Origin: Bradyrhizobium vignae
GTDB lineage: Bacteria; Pseudomonadota; Alphaproteobacteria; Rhizobiales; Xanthobacteraceae
Direction: 5' to 3'
NCBI RefSeq assembly: GCF_004114425.1
Contig: NZ_RDQF01000001.1
Span: 248,001 to 312,000, forward strand
Length of the DNA: 64,000 nt
Shown: positions 46,514 through 56,670 of the stretch, piece by piece
How positions within the stretch are numbered: the stretch's first letter is position 1
Layout of the letters: every line of letters begins with the position of its first letter
Position numbers and translations under genes: made by a program
The notes under the pieces: generated by a model
Seen by the model: only the letters and a program-made list of their open reading frames with translations
Told to the model about the DNA's origin: nothing
The model's database searches: none

Positions 46514-48042
46514 CAGCGCCCAGCACATTCTCCGTCGCGCTTCACAACGAGACGGCCACTGCCCAGCTGATGGCCGATCTCGCGCTGCTGGTCGGATCCG
46601 GCGATGTCATAACCCTCACCGGCGATCTCGGCGCCGGCAAGACGGCTGCCGCACGCGCGCTGATCCGCTACCTCGCCGGCGACGAGGTGCTGGAAGTGCC
46701 GAGCCCGACCTTCACCCTGGTGCAGGGCTACGAGCTGCCGCCCTTCCCGGTGCTGCATGCCGACCTCTACCGCGTCGAGGACGAGAGCGAGCTCGAGGAG
46801 ATCGGGCTGTCGCCGCTGCCGGACGCCACGCTGGTTCTGATCGAATGGCCGGAGCGTGCGCCGTCGGCCATGCCCGCGGATCGGATCGACATCGCACTGA
46901 CGCACCGGCCGGCACTGGGCTCGAATGCGCGCGCCGCCGACATCACCGGTCATGGCAAGTGCGCCGCGCAGGTCGCGCGGCTGAAGGCGCTGCGCGAATT
47001 CCTCGACGCATCCGGCTATATCGACGCGACGCGACGGCGTATGAATGGCGACGCCTCGACGCGTTCCTATGCCCGGCTGCTGCGCGACGACGAGATCGTC
47101 ATCCTCATGAATTTTCCGCAGCGGCCCGACGGCGCGGCCCTCTACAATGGAAAATCTTACAGTGCCGCCGTGCACCTCGCCGAAAATGTAAGGCCGTTCG
47201 TCGCGATCGACGAAGGCCTGCGCGCGCAGGGAATCTCCGCGCCCGCGATCCATCATTCCGATCTGGACCACGGCTTCCTGATCACCGAAGACTTCGGCGG
47301 CGAAGGCGTGATCGAAGGCGATCCGCCGCGCCCGATCGCCGAGCGCTACGAGGCCGCCACCGATGTGCTGGCGATGCTGCACGGCAGAGCCTTGCCGGAG
47401 ACGCTGCCGCTGGACGGGCAGACCTACGAGATCCCCCTTTTCGACATCGAGGCGCTGCTGACCGAGATCGGATTGATGCCGGAATGGTATCTGCCTGACC
47501 GCAACGCGCCGCTGAGCGAAGCAGCGCGCACCGAGTTTTTCGCGATGTGGCGCGAGCTGCTGAAGAAGCCGCTGGCGGCGCCGCGGACGTGGATCATCCG
47601 CGACTATCACTCGCCGAACCTGATCTGGCTCGGCAATCGCAGCGGTATCGAACGTGTCGGCGTGATCGATTTCCAGGACACCGTGCTCGGTCCGCAATCC
47701 TACGACGTGGTGTCGCTGCTGCAGGATGCCCGCATCGACGTGCCGGAGACGCTCGAGCTGACGCTGCTGTCGCGCTACATCAAATCGCGGCGCGCGCAGG
47801 ACACCAGCTTCGACGCCGCCGGCTTCGCCGAGCTCTATGCAATCATGTCGGCGCAGCGGAATACGCGCCTGCTCGGCACCTTCGCCCGGCTCAACCGCCG
47901 CGACGGCAAGCCGCATTATCTGCGCCATCAGCCGCGGATCTGGACCTATCTCCAGCGCTCGCTGGCACATCCCGCGCTCGGCGCTTTGCGCGACTGGTAT
48001 CTCGCCAACGTGCCGCCGCCCCAACGCCCGCCACAAGCCTGA
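46510..48042 (+). CDS. tsaE: TsaE-AmgK fusion: t6A complex ATPase plus sugar kinase
   Basis: A 510-residue two-domain protein. Residues 1-150 are TsaE, the ATPase of the t6A complex, with Walker A GDLGAGKT (38-45) and SPTFTLVQGYE. Residues about 165-500 are an aminoglycoside phosphotransferase-fold kinase of the AmgK type: catalytic loop IIRDYHSPNLIWL (Asp365) and metal Asp387 in GVIDFQDTVLG. AmgK phosphorylates MurNAc/GlcNAc at the anomeric carbon, and MurU is encoded 525 bases downstream. TsaB is at 2634. It overlaps the DivL stop by 4 bases. Confidence 0.92.
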   Translation: MTAPSTFSVALHNETATAQLMADLALLVGSGDVITLTGDLGAGKTAAARALIRYLAGDEVLEVPSPTFTLVQGYELPPFPVLHADLYRVEDESELEEIGLSPLPDATLVLIEWPERAPSAMPADRIDIALTHRPALGSNARAADITGHGKCAAQVARLKALREFLDASGYIDATRRRMNGDASTRSYARLLRDDEIVILMNFPQRPDGAALYNGKSYSAAVHLAENVRPFVAIDEGLRAQGISAPAIHHSDLDHGFLITEDFGGEGVIEGDPPRPIAERYEAATDVLAMLHGRALPETLPLDGQTYEIPLFDIEALLTEIGLMPEWYLPDRNAPLSEAARTEFFAMWRELLKKPLAAPRTWIIRDYHSPNLIWLGNRSGIERVGVIDFQDTVLGPQSYDVVSLLQDARIDVPETLELTLLSRYIKSRRAQDTSFDAAGFAELYAIMSAQRNTRLLGTFARLNRRDGKPHYLRHQPRIWTYLQRSLAHPALGALRDWYLANVPPPQRPPQA

Positions 48043-48129
48043 TCCGGGCTCGATTTACCGCCTGTTAGCCAAGACTCCGCTATTCTGGCGGAGAGACAGC
48101 CGGATAAATACGGGGCTGGAGCGAGGCAG

Positions 48130-48447
48130 ATGGCGGCGAAAGCGGATCAGCGCGTCAACAACCGGGTTGTTTTCGAACGCGGGATTCCGGCCCAGATGAT
48201 GGGAATCGACGGCACCTGGCGGCGCGAGTGCACCATGGAGGACGTCTCCGAGACCGGCGCCAAGCTGACCATCGACGGTTCGGTCGAGGGCCTGCACCTG
48301 AAGGAATTCTTTCTCCTGCTGTCGTCCACCGGCTTGGCGTACCGGCGCTGCGAACTCGCCTGGGTCAATGGCGACCAGATCGGCGTCAATTTCCTCAAGC
48401 TCGGCGACAAAAAGAAAAAGGTCCGTTCCGCGACCGTTGGGGCGTAA
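48130..48447 (+). CDS. PilZ-domain protein
   Basis: A 105-residue stand-alone PilZ domain. The N-terminal RxxxR is weak (DQRVNNRVVFERGIPAQM) but the second motif D-x-S-x2-G is clear in EDVSETGAKLTI. Possible c-di-GMP receptor. It lies between tsaE-amgK and murU on the same strand, after an 87-bp gap; partner and output are unknown. Confidence 0.85.
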   Translation: MAAKADQRVNNRVVFERGIPAQMMGIDGTWRRECTMEDVSETGAKLTIDGSVEGLHLKEFFLLLSSTGLAYRRCELAWVNGDQIGVNFLKLGDKKKKVRSATVGA

Positions 48448-48566
48448 CGGCAACACCCGTCGTACAACCGTCACGGCGAGTGGTTAAGGCGGTTCAGATG
48501 CGGTGCGGCTGATCGAACCTCGTGCTAGGATTTGCTGCGAACGCGAGAGGTCTGAGAAAGCGAAGG

Positions 48567-49289
48567 ATGTCCGTCAAACCGACCAAAGCCATGGTGCTCG
48601 CTGCGGGCTTCGGCCTGCGCATGCGTCCGCTGACGGACAAGATGCCGAAGCCGATGGTGCCGGTGGCGGGCCAGCCGCTGCTCGACCACGTGCTCGACAA
48701 GCTCGGTCAGGCGGGCGTGACCGAAGCAGTGGTCAACGTGCACTATCTGCCGGACCAGATCATCAACCACACCGCATCACGTCAATCTCCGCGCGTGATC
48801 ATCTCCGACGAGCGCGACCAGGTGCTCGGCACCGGCGGCGGCGTGGTCAAGGCGCTGCCGCTGCTCGGCGACGCGCCGTTCTTCCACGTCAATTCCGACA
48901 CGCTGTGGATCGATGGCGTGCGCTCCAATCTGACGCGGCTGGCTGAAAATTTCGACCCGGCGCGCATGGATATCCTGCTGCTGATGGCGCCGACCGCGAC
49001 CAGCATTGGCTATAGCGGCCGCGGCGATTACGGCATGCTGCCCGACGGCGCCCTGCGCAAGCGCAAGGAAAAAGAGGTCGTTCCGTTCGTCTATGCCGGC
49101 GCGGCGATCATGTCGCCGTCGATCTTCGCCGATGCCCCCAAGGGCGAGTTCTCGCTGACCAAAATGTTCGACCGCGCCAACGAGCAGGAGCGGCTGTTCG
49201 GCCTTCGCCTCGACGGCGTCTGGATGCATGTCGGCACACCCGATGCCGTGCATGCGGCGGAAGAGGCGTTCCTGGAGAGCGTGGCGTAG
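48567..49289 (+). CDS. murU: N-acetylmuramate-1-phosphate uridylyltransferase MurU
   Basis: A 240-residue nucleotidyltransferase of the sugar-1-phosphate type. The nucleotide site is MVLAAGFGLRMRPLTDKMPKPMVPVAG and the metal Asp lies in FFHVNSDTLW. With AmgK (46510) it converts recycled MurNAc to UDP-MurNAc, bypassing fosfomycin-sensitive de novo synthesis. The identification as MurU, not a glucose-1-phosphate enzyme, rests on this neighbourhood. ATG 48567 is preferred to an in-frame start at 48522. Confidence 0.88.
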   Translation: MSVKPTKAMVLAAGFGLRMRPLTDKMPKPMVPVAGQPLLDHVLDKLGQAGVTEAVVNVHYLPDQIINHTASRQSPRVIISDERDQVLGTGGGVVKALPLLGDAPFFHVNSDTLWIDGVRSNLTRLAENFDPARMDILLLMAPTATSIGYSGRGDYGMLPDGALRKRKEKEVVPFVYAGAAIMSPSIFADAPKGEFSLTKMFDRANEQERLFGLRLDGVWMHVGTPDAVHAAEEAFLESVA

Positions 49290-49294
49290 GTCCG

Positions 49295-49439
49295 CTCTCG
49301 TGTCCCGGACGCGGTAGCGGCACAAGGTGCCGCTCCGCAGAGCCGGGACCCAGTCCATCCTCACTTGCGGAACGAAGTAATCTGGGCCCCGGCTCAACAG
49401 CGCATCACTACGTGCTGCGCTGCGTCCGGGCCACGAGAG
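49295..49439. repeat. Palindromic repeat, family C
   Basis: CTCTCGTGTCCCGGACGCGG pairs with CGTCCGGGCCACGAGAG; the inner arms are GAGCCGGGACCCAG and CTGGGCCCCGGCTC. It fills most of the 247-bp murU-addB gap. Confidence 0.82.
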
Positions 49440-49536
49440 CGGATGTGTAGCAAACAGCGGGGAAAGACCTCACATGCACCCATGACCGTTCGAGTCCGCC
49501 TGCCTATATTGCCCCGATTCCCGAATCAGGCAGCCC

Positions 49537-52500
49537 ATGCGCGTTTTCAGCGTTCCCATCTCAGTTCCGTTCCTGCGCACGGTCGTCACGGCCCTGCTCG
49601 ACGGCCGGCTGGTCGAGGGATTCGAGGCGCGCAAGGAACCGGCGCGGCTGGCCGACGCCACGCTCTATCTGCCGACGAGGCGCGCCATGCGCGTCGTGCG
49701 CGAGATCTTCCTCGACGAGATGAAGGCAGATGCCGTGGTGCTGCCGCGCATCGTCGCGCTCGGCGACATCGATGAGGACGAGCTCGCTTTCGCCGACGAG
49801 GACGAGCAGTTCTCGACCGCCGCCCCGCTCGACATTCCACCGCGGCTCGGCGAGCTGGAGCGGTGGCTGACGCTGGCGCAGCTCGTCGCGGCCTGGGCCA
49901 AGGGCCCGGTGCTGGCGCCGCTGGTGGTCGGCGGCCCCGCCTCGACGCTGGCACTTGCCGGCGACCTCGCGCGTCTGATCGATGACATGGTGACGCGCGG
50001 CGTCGACTGGAGCGCGCTCGACGCTCTGGTGCCTGACAACCTCGATCGCTATTGGCAGCACTCGCTCGAATTCCTGCGCATCGCGCGCATCGCCTGGCCC
50101 AATCATCTCGCCGAGATCAACCGCATCGAGCCCGCGGCGCGGCGCGATCTCCTGATCGCTGCGGAAGCGAGGCGCTTGACCGCGCATCCGAACGGGCCGG
50201 TGATCGCGGCCGGCTCGACCGGCTCGATGCCGGCCACCGCAAAGTTCCTGCATGCGGTCGCCGCGCTGCCGCATGGTGCGGTGGTGCTGCCGGGCCTCGA
50301 CACCGATCTCGATGACGACGCCTGGCGCAGCATCGGCGGCGTGCGCGATTCGCTCGGCAAGTTCGCCGAGCATCCGGCCTCGAACCATCCGCAATATGCC
50401 ATGCACGCCCTGCTGCAGCGCTTGGGCATCAAGCGCAGCGACGTCGAGATTCTTCAGCCGCCGGCGGAAGGCGGCCGCGACCTGCTCGCGTCGGAGTCGA
50501 TGCGGCCGTCGGCCAAGACGGAAGTCTGGCACGACCGGCTGAAGCAGCCCGAAGTCGCCGCAAAGATCGCGGGCGGCATGAGAAATCTCGCAGTCGTCGA
50601 GGCTCCCAATCCCGAGATGGAAGCCCTCGCGATCGCGATTGCGATGCGTGAGGCGCGGCATCTCGACAAATCCGCGGCGCTGGTGACGCCGGATCGCGCT
50701 TTGGCGCGGCGGGTGATGGCGGCGCTGACGCGATGGGATCTCGCCTTCGACGATTCCGGCGGCGACGTCTTGATGGAAACCTCGGCCGGCGTTTTTGCGC
50801 GCCTTGCCGCAGAGGCCGCGACCAAGGGCCTGGAGCCGCCGACATTGCTCGCGATGCTGAAGCATCCGCTGTGCCGGCTCGGCCGTGCGCCCGGCGCGTG
50901 GAGAGCGGCGATCGAAGGCCTGGAGCTGGCGGTGCTGCGCGGCACGCGCCCACCGCCGGGCACAGCCGGCCTCTTGCGCGAGTTCAACCGCTTTCGCGAC
51001 GAGCTGGCAAAGCTGTGGCGCAGCGAGCTCTCCGCGCTCCACAAGGCCGAGCCCCGAGCACGTCTCAAGGCCGAGGATCTCGATCGCATCCAGGCGCTGA
51101 TCAGTGCTTTGCAGAAGGCACTGGCGCCGATCGAGAGCCTTCCGACGTCGAAGCCATATGATTTCGCCGAGCTCGCGCACCGGCATCGCGAGATCATGAT
51201 CGAGCTGTCGCGCGACGAGCTGGGCATTCCGCTCGCCTTCGAGGAGCGCGAAGGCCTCGCGCTCGCCAGCGTCCTCGACGATCTCCTGCGCGGCGGCACG
51301 ACCAGCGGATTGATGGTGCCGCTGCCTGACTATCCAGACGTGTTCCAGACCGCCTTCGGTGACCGCGCGGTACGTCGTCGCGACAGGCCGGGCGCACGCT
51401 TGCAGATCTACGGCCCGCTGGAATCGCGCCTGATGCAGGCCGACCGCATCATCATCGGCGGCCTGATCGAAGGCGTCTGGCCGCCGGCGCCGCGCATCGA
51501 TCCCTGGCTCAGCCGGCCGATGCGGCACGAGCTCGGGCTCGATCTGCCGGAGCGCCGCATCGGCCTTTCCGCACATGACTTCGCGCAGCTGCTCGGCGGC
51601 GACGAGGTGATCCTCACCCATTCGGCGAAGGCCGGCGGCGCGCCGGCGGTGGCCTCGCGCTTCCTGCATCGATTGGAAGCGGTTGCCGGCGACGAGCTCT
51701 GGAAGGCGGCCGTTCGCGCCGGCGAGAAATACGTGCAGTTCGCAGGCGCGCTGGACCAGCCCGACGAAGTCAGGCCGATCAAGCAGCCCGAGCCGCGCCC
51801 GCCGCGCGCGACGCGGCCGCTGAAAATGTCCGTGACCGCGATCGAGGACTGGCTGCGCGATCCCTACACGATCTACGCCAAATACATTTTGCGGCTCGAT
51901 GCGCTCGACCCCGTCGACATGCCGCTGTCGGCCGCCGACCGCGGCTCGGCGATCCACGAGGCAATCGGCGAATTCACGGAAACCTATGCAACGCGCCTGC
52001 CCGACGATCCCGCGCGCGTGCTGCGCACGATTGGCGAGAAGCATTTTGCGCCGCTGATGGAGCGGCCCGAGGCCCGCGCGTTGTGGTGGCCGCGCTTTCA
52101 GCGCATCGCGCGCTGGTTCGGCGAATGGGAGACGGCACGGCGCGATGCAATCGAGGCGATCGTCGCGGAGACCCATGGCGAGATCTCGATCATGCTTGAT
52201 CATCAGCGCAGCTTCCGTCTCTCCGCGCGCGCCGACCGCATCGAGCGGCGCCAGGGCGGCAGCTACGCCATCCTCGACTACAAGACCGGCCAGCCGCCGA
52301 CCGGCAAGCAGGTCCGCATGGGCCTGTCGCCGCAGCTCACGCTGGAAGCCGCGATCCTGCGCGAGGGCGGTTTTCCCGATATCGATGCCGGCTCCTCCGT
52401 GAGCCAGCTCGTCTATGTCCGGCTCAGCGGCAACAATCCGCCGGGCAAGCAGCGTATCCTAGAGCTCAAGTATAAGCAGGGCGACGAGCCGCAGCCGCCG

Positions 52501-52683
52501 GATACCGCAGCCGCGGAGGCGCGCGCCAAGCTGGAAGCGCTGATCCGGGCCTTCGAGGACGAGAACCAGCCCTACACCTCGCTGAACCTGCCGATGTGGG
52601 CGAACCGCTACGGCACTTATGACGACCTCGCCCGGATCAAGGAATGGTCCGCGGCCGGCGGCCTGGGAATCGAGGAATGGTGA
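49537..52683 (+). CDS. addB: Double-strand break repair protein AddB
   Basis: A 1048-residue subunit of the AddAB helicase-nuclease (alphaproteobacterial type). The N-terminal two-thirds are an inactive helicase-like region; the C-terminal RecB-type nuclease has AILDYKTGQPP, Asp914 and Lys916, preceded by SVTAIEDWLRDPYTIYAKYIL. The Fe-S Cys set of the Firmicute AddB is not seen. The AddAB complex resects double-strand ends to load RecA. addA begins just before its stop. Confidence 0.95.
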   Translation: MRVFSVPISVPFLRTVVTALLDGRLVEGFEARKEPARLADATLYLPTRRAMRVVREIFLDEMKADAVVLPRIVALGDIDEDELAFADEDEQFSTAAPLDIPPRLGELERWLTLAQLVAAWAKGPVLAPLVVGGPASTLALAGDLARLIDDMVTRGVDWSALDALVPDNLDRYWQHSLEFLRIARIAWPNHLAEINRIEPAARRDLLIAAEARRLTAHPNGPVIAAGSTGSMPATAKFLHAVAALPHGAVVLPGLDTDLDDDAWRSIGGVRDSLGKFAEHPASNHPQYAMHALLQRLGIKRSDVEILQPPAEGGRDLLASESMRPSAKTEVWHDRLKQPEVAAKIAGGMRNLAVVEAPNPEMEALAIAIAMREARHLDKSAALVTPDRALARRVMAALTRWDLAFDDSGGDVLMETSAGVFARLAAEAATKGLEPPTLLAMLKHPLCRLGRAPGAWRAAIEGLELAVLRGTRPPPGTAGLLREFNRFRDELAKLWRSELSALHKAEPRARLKAEDLDRIQALISALQKALAPIESLPTSKPYDFAELAHRHREIMIELSRDELGIPLAFEEREGLALASVLDDLLRGGTTSGLMVPLPDYPDVFQTAFGDRAVRRRDRPGARLQIYGPLESRLMQADRIIIGGLIEGVWPPAPRIDPWLSRPMRHELGLDLPERRIGLSAHDFAQLLGGDEVILTHSAKAGGAPAVASRFLHRLEAVAGDELWKAAVRAGEKYVQFAGALDQPDEVRPIKQPEPRPPRATRPLKMSVTAIEDWLRDPYTIYAKYILRLDALDPVDMPLSAADRGSAIHEAIGEFTETYATRLPDDPARVLRTIGEKHFAPLMERPEARALWWPRFQRIARWFGEWETARRDAIEAIVAETHGEISIMLDHQRSFRLSARADRIERRQGGSYAILDYKTGQPPTGKQVRMGLSPQLTLEAAILREGGFPDIDAGSSVSQLVYVRLSGNNPPGKQRILELKYKQGDEPQPPDTAAAEARAKLEALIRAFEDENQPYTSLNLPMWANRYGTYDDLARIKEWSAAGGLGIEEW

Positions 52684-55600
52684 AGCTGCCACGTCCCATC
52701 CCCGACGAGGTGCGCGCGCGGCAGGCGCGTGCGTCCGATCCGACTGCGTCGGCCTTCGTGTCGGCCAATGCCGGCTCGGGCAAGACCCACGTGCTGGTGC
52801 AGCGCGTGATCCGCCTGCTGCTGTCGGGCGTGCCGCCCGAGAAGATTCTCTGCATCACCTTCACCAAAGCCGCCGCCGCCAACATGGCTGAGCGCGTGTT
52901 CACCACGCTCGGGCACTGGGTGACGCTGGATGATGATGCGCTCAAGAAGGCGATTGTCGCTGTCGGCATCCCGCACCCGAGCGCGAAGCTGTGCCGCGAA
53001 GCGCGAAAACTGTTCGCCTGTGCGCTGGAGACGCCGGGCGGGCTGAAAGTGCAGACCATCCACGCGCTGTGCACGCGCCTGCTCCAGCAGTTCCCGTTCG
53101 AGGCCAACGTGCCGGCGCGCTTTGCCGTGCTCGATGAGCGCGACCAGACCGACATGATGGAGCGCGCCAATCTGAAGGTGCTGCTGGACGCCGCGCGAGA
53201 TCCTGACAGCGTCACCGGCCGCGCGCTGCTGACGGCGATGGCGAGCGCCGCCGATGTCACCTTCAAGGAGGTCGTGCGCGAGGCGTGTCTCAGCCGTGAT
53301 CATTTCATGGCCTGGACCGACGAGGCCGGCAACGCGGAAGCCGCTGCGGCGCAGATGGCTGCGGTGCTGGGCGTTGACGTCAGCGAGCGCATCGAGGACG
53401 TCGAGACCGACATTCTGGATGGCCCGTTCCTGCCGCGCTCGCGCTGGGACGAGATCGCATTCGCGCTGGAGGATGGCAGCAAATCCGACAATGACCAGGC
53501 TGGCCGGCTCCGCGAGGCGAAGGTGTTTTCCGGCAGCGCTCAGGTCGACGCCTATCTCTGCGTCTTCCTCACCGACGACAAGCTGCCGCGCAAGGCGGTG
53601 CTTACCAAGAAGTTTTGCGACCAGAATCCGTCCGTCGCCCGCCTGTTCGAGGCCGAGGCGCAGCGGCTCGGTGGGTTGATCGAAAAGCGTCGCGCCGTGA
53701 CGATTCGCGACCGCACCGCGGCCCTGCTGCAGATCGCGACCGCCGCTGCCGCGAACTACCGGCGCGAGAAGCAGGAGCGCGGGCTGCTCGATTATGATGA
53801 TCTGATCGACAAGACGCTGGCGATGCTGGATCGCGTCGCCTCAGGCTGGGTGCATTACAAGCTCGACCGCGGCGTCGATCACGTGCTGATTGACGAGGCG
53901 CAAGATACCAGCCCTCGGCAATGGGACATCGTCGCGCACATCATCTCCGAATTCACCGCCGGCGAAGGCGCGCGCGAAGGGCTGAACCGCACCATCTTCG
54001 CCGTCGGCGACGAGAAGCAATCGATCTTCTCGTTCCAGGGCGCGGCTCCGCACGAGTTCGACGCGCGCCGGCGCGAGTTGCACCGCAAGTTCACCGCGGC
54101 CGGGCTGAAGTTCGATCCGGTCGCCTTCACCTATTCGTTCCGTTCGGGCGCGACGATCCTGCATTCGGTCGATCACGTCTTCCGTGACCCCGCGATCTAC
54201 AAGAGCATTCATTCGGTCGAGATCGGCCATCCCCTGCACAACGCGCTCGCCGATGCCGGTCCGAGCGTGATCGAGTTGTGGGATCTCGCTGAAGCCGACG
54301 ACAGGCAAGACATCGAGGGCTGGCGCGCGCCGTTCGACGGCGTCGCCGTCACCAGCCCCGAGGTCAAGCTTGCGCGCCGCATCCAGGCCGAGATCAAGCG
54401 GCTGGTCGAGAGCGGCACGCTGACGGGGCACGAGGGTGAACGTCGCCCCCTGCGTTATGGAGACATGCTGATCCTGGTGCGCCGGCGCGGTAACGCGTTC
54501 GACGCCGTGATCCAGGCGCTGAAGCACGCCGGCATTCCGGTCGCCGGCGCCGACCGGCTCAAGCTCACCGAGCACATCGCCATTATCGATCTGATGAACC
54601 TTGCGGATGCGCTGCTGCTGCCGCAGGACGATCTCGCGCTGGCGGTGGCGCTGAAGAGTCCGCTATTCGGGCTCGATGACGACGATTTGTTCCAGCTTGC
54701 CTGGGACCGCAAGGGATCCTTGCGCCGCGCGCTCGGCGAGCATGCAGGCACAAGCGGTAAGTTCGCCGCCGCGCTGCGGCGCCTTGAAGCCTGCGAGATT
54801 CGTGCGCGCGAGGAGACGCCGTTCGCCTTCTACGCCTGGCTGTTAGGGGGCGACGGGGGCCGTGCCCGCATCCTGCGCCGGCTCGGCCATGAAGCCAATG
54901 ACGCGCTCGACGAATTCCTGGAGCTGGCGCTGAACTACGAGCGCAAGGCGCCGGCCTCGCTGCAGGGCTTCATGGCCTGGCTGCGCTCGGCCGACACCGA
55001 GGTGAAGCGCGACATGGAGATCTCGCGCGACGAGGTGCGCGTGATGACCGTGCACGGGGCCAAGGGCCTGGAGGCGTCCGTCGTGTTCATGGTCGACACC
55101 ACGTCGTCGCCGGCGGACTCGCAGCGGCTGCGGCTGATCCAGGTGCCGCGTGGCAACGGCGGTGAGATCGTGGTCTGGGCCGGCCGCAAGGCAGACGATC
55201 CCAAGCCTGTCGCCGAGGCGCGCAAAACCATGATCGAGGAGACCGAGGACGAGTACCGCCGCCTGCTCTATGTCGCGATGACACGCGCGGCGGACCGGCT
55301 GATCGTCGGCGGCTGCATGCCCGGCAACATGAAGACGGTGCGCAAGCTGAGCTGGTACGACCTCATCGGCACCGGGCTCGCCGGCTCGGGCCTCGACAAG
55401 CAGGTGATCGAGACGCCGCTCGGCAAGGTCACCCGCTTCGCTCGGCCGGAGGATGTCGCGGCCCTGGGCACGCCCGCGACGTCGGTGCAGCAGACCATCG
55501 CGTTGCCGGACTGGCTGCGAACACCGGCTCCGCGCGAGACCATCGACGACGATCCCGTGCGACCCTCGGGCCAGTCAGCCGAAGAGGGCCGCAGCGTACG

Positions 55601-56186
55601 GTCAGGCGAATCAATCCAGTCGCGCGCGCTGGCGCTGCAGCGCGGCACGCTGGTGCACCGTCTGCTGCAATCCCTGCCCGACATCGCCATTGAGCGCCGG
55701 CGCGAGGCCGCGCTCGGTTTCATGGCGCGCAACGCCTCGGACTGGCCGGAGGCCGACCGCACCGCACTGGCCGACAAGGTGCTCACCTTGATCACTGACC
55801 CGCGTTTCGGCCCGGTGTTTGCCGCCGGCAGCCGGGCGGAGGTCGCCATCGCCGGCCGGCTGGAGCGGCCGGGCCGCACCCCGGCCCTGGTGTCGGGGCA
55901 GATCGATCGGCTGGTCGTGGGCCCCGATGAGGTCCTGATCGTCGATTTCAAGACCAACCAGGCGGCTCCCAAGAGCGCGGCTGAGGCGCCCGCCGCCTAT
56001 GTCCGCCAGCTTGCGCTGTACCGGGCGGTGCTGACGCGGCTTTACCCCCAAAAGCCCATCCGCGCCGTGCTGCTCTGGACCGAGGCCCTTGAATATATGG
56101 AGATTTCGGCCCCCGCGCTGGACGCGGCGCTGTCATCCCTTCATCTCGATGTGAGCGTCCTTGACCCGGCAAGGAGCCGTTCATAG
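52677..56186 (+). CDS. addA: Double-strand break repair helicase AddA
   Basis: A 1169-residue UvrD/RecB-family helicase-nuclease. Walker A is SANAGSGKT (residues 29-37); the DEAQD motif is in VLIDEAQDTSPRQWD, and helicase motif VI is RRLLYVAMTRAADRL. The C-terminal nuclease contains VLIVDFKTNQ with Asp1090 and Lys1092. ATG at 52677 (or GTG at 52680) overlaps addB; the much earlier in-frame start at 52644 is possible but lies deep in addB. Confidence 0.95.
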   Translation: MVKLPRPIPDEVRARQARASDPTASAFVSANAGSGKTHVLVQRVIRLLLSGVPPEKILCITFTKAAAANMAERVFTTLGHWVTLDDDALKKAIVAVGIPHPSAKLCREARKLFACALETPGGLKVQTIHALCTRLLQQFPFEANVPARFAVLDERDQTDMMERANLKVLLDAARDPDSVTGRALLTAMASAADVTFKEVVREACLSRDHFMAWTDEAGNAEAAAAQMAAVLGVDVSERIEDVETDILDGPFLPRSRWDEIAFALEDGSKSDNDQAGRLREAKVFSGSAQVDAYLCVFLTDDKLPRKAVLTKKFCDQNPSVARLFEAEAQRLGGLIEKRRAVTIRDRTAALLQIATAAAANYRREKQERGLLDYDDLIDKTLAMLDRVASGWVHYKLDRGVDHVLIDEAQDTSPRQWDIVAHIISEFTAGEGAREGLNRTIFAVGDEKQSIFSFQGAAPHEFDARRRELHRKFTAAGLKFDPVAFTYSFRSGATILHSVDHVFRDPAIYKSIHSVEIGHPLHNALADAGPSVIELWDLAEADDRQDIEGWRAPFDGVAVTSPEVKLARRIQAEIKRLVESGTLTGHEGERRPLRYGDMLILVRRRGNAFDAVIQALKHAGIPVAGADRLKLTEHIAIIDLMNLADALLLPQDDLALAVALKSPLFGLDDDDLFQLAWDRKGSLRRALGEHAGTSGKFAAALRRLEACEIRAREETPFAFYAWLLGGDGGRARILRRLGHEANDALDEFLELALNYERKAPASLQGFMAWLRSADTEVKRDMEISRDEVRVMTVHGAKGLEASVVFMVDTTSSPADSQRLRLIQVPRGNGGEIVVWAGRKADDPKPVAEARKTMIEETEDEYRRLLYVAMTRAADRLIVGGCMPGNMKTVRKLSWYDLIGTGLAGSGLDKQVIETPLGKVTRFARPEDVAALGTPATSVQQTIALPDWLRTPAPRETIDDDPVRPSGQSAEEGRSVRSGESIQSRALALQRGTLVHRLLQSLPDIAIERRREAALGFMARNASDWPEADRTALADKVLTLITDPRFGPVFAAGSRAEVAIAGRLERPGRTPALVSGQIDRLVVGPDEVLIVDFKTNQAAPKSAAEAPAAYVRQLALYRAVLTRLYPQKPIRAVLLWTEALEYMEISAPALDAALSSLHLDVSVLDPARSRS

Positions 56187-56256
56187 GTTGACCGCATGAT
56201 CCCGGCCGCGATTCCGGGTCGCGCCGATTCTCTTTCAACCGAGTGAGGTATTCCCA

Positions 56257-56577
56257 ATGGCCGTTAGCAAGGTTTCCGACGCCGATTTCGAAACCGAAGT
56301 GCTCAAGGCGAACGGCCCCGTGGTCGTCGATTTCTGGGCCGAATGGTGCGGCCCCTGCCGCATGATCGCGCCCGCTCTCGACGAGATCGCCGGTGCGATG
56401 GGCGACAAGGTCAAGATCGTGAAGCTCAACGTCGACGAGAGCCCGAAGACCGCGTCGAAGTACGGTGTGATGTCGATCCCGACCCTGATGATCTTCAAGG
56501 GTGGCGAAATGGCCTCGCGTCAGGTCGGCGCCGCGCCGAAGGCGAAGCTGCAGCAGTGGATCACCTCCGCGGTCTGA
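56257..56577 (+). CDS. trxA: Thioredoxin
   Basis: A 106-residue redox protein with [11 protein letters not shown], Cys31 and Cys34, and the cis-Pro in [12 protein letters not shown]. It reduces disulfides, including those of ribonucleotide reductase. It follows addA by 70 bases in the conserved addB-addA-trxA order and is closed by a strong hairpin. Confidence 0.97.
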   Translation: MAVSKVSDADFETEVLKANGPVVVDFWAEWCGPCRMIAPALDEIAGAMGDKVKIVKLNVDESPKTASKYGVMSIPTLMIFKGGEMASRQVGAAPKAKLQQWITSAV

Positions 56578-56604
56578 TCCGCGCTGCATCCATTTATTTT
56601 CGAC

Positions 56605-56632
56605 AACGGCCGGCGAAATGCCGGCCGTTTGC
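56605..56632 (+). terminator. Intrinsic terminator after trxA
   Basis: AACGGCCGGC-GAAAT-GCCGGCCGTT, a perfect 10-bp stem, ends in TTT. The T tract is short but the stem is strong. Confidence 0.7.
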
Positions 56633-56670
56633 GTTGATGGGACATGTTCCGCGTGTGACGAGTCCCGCCC

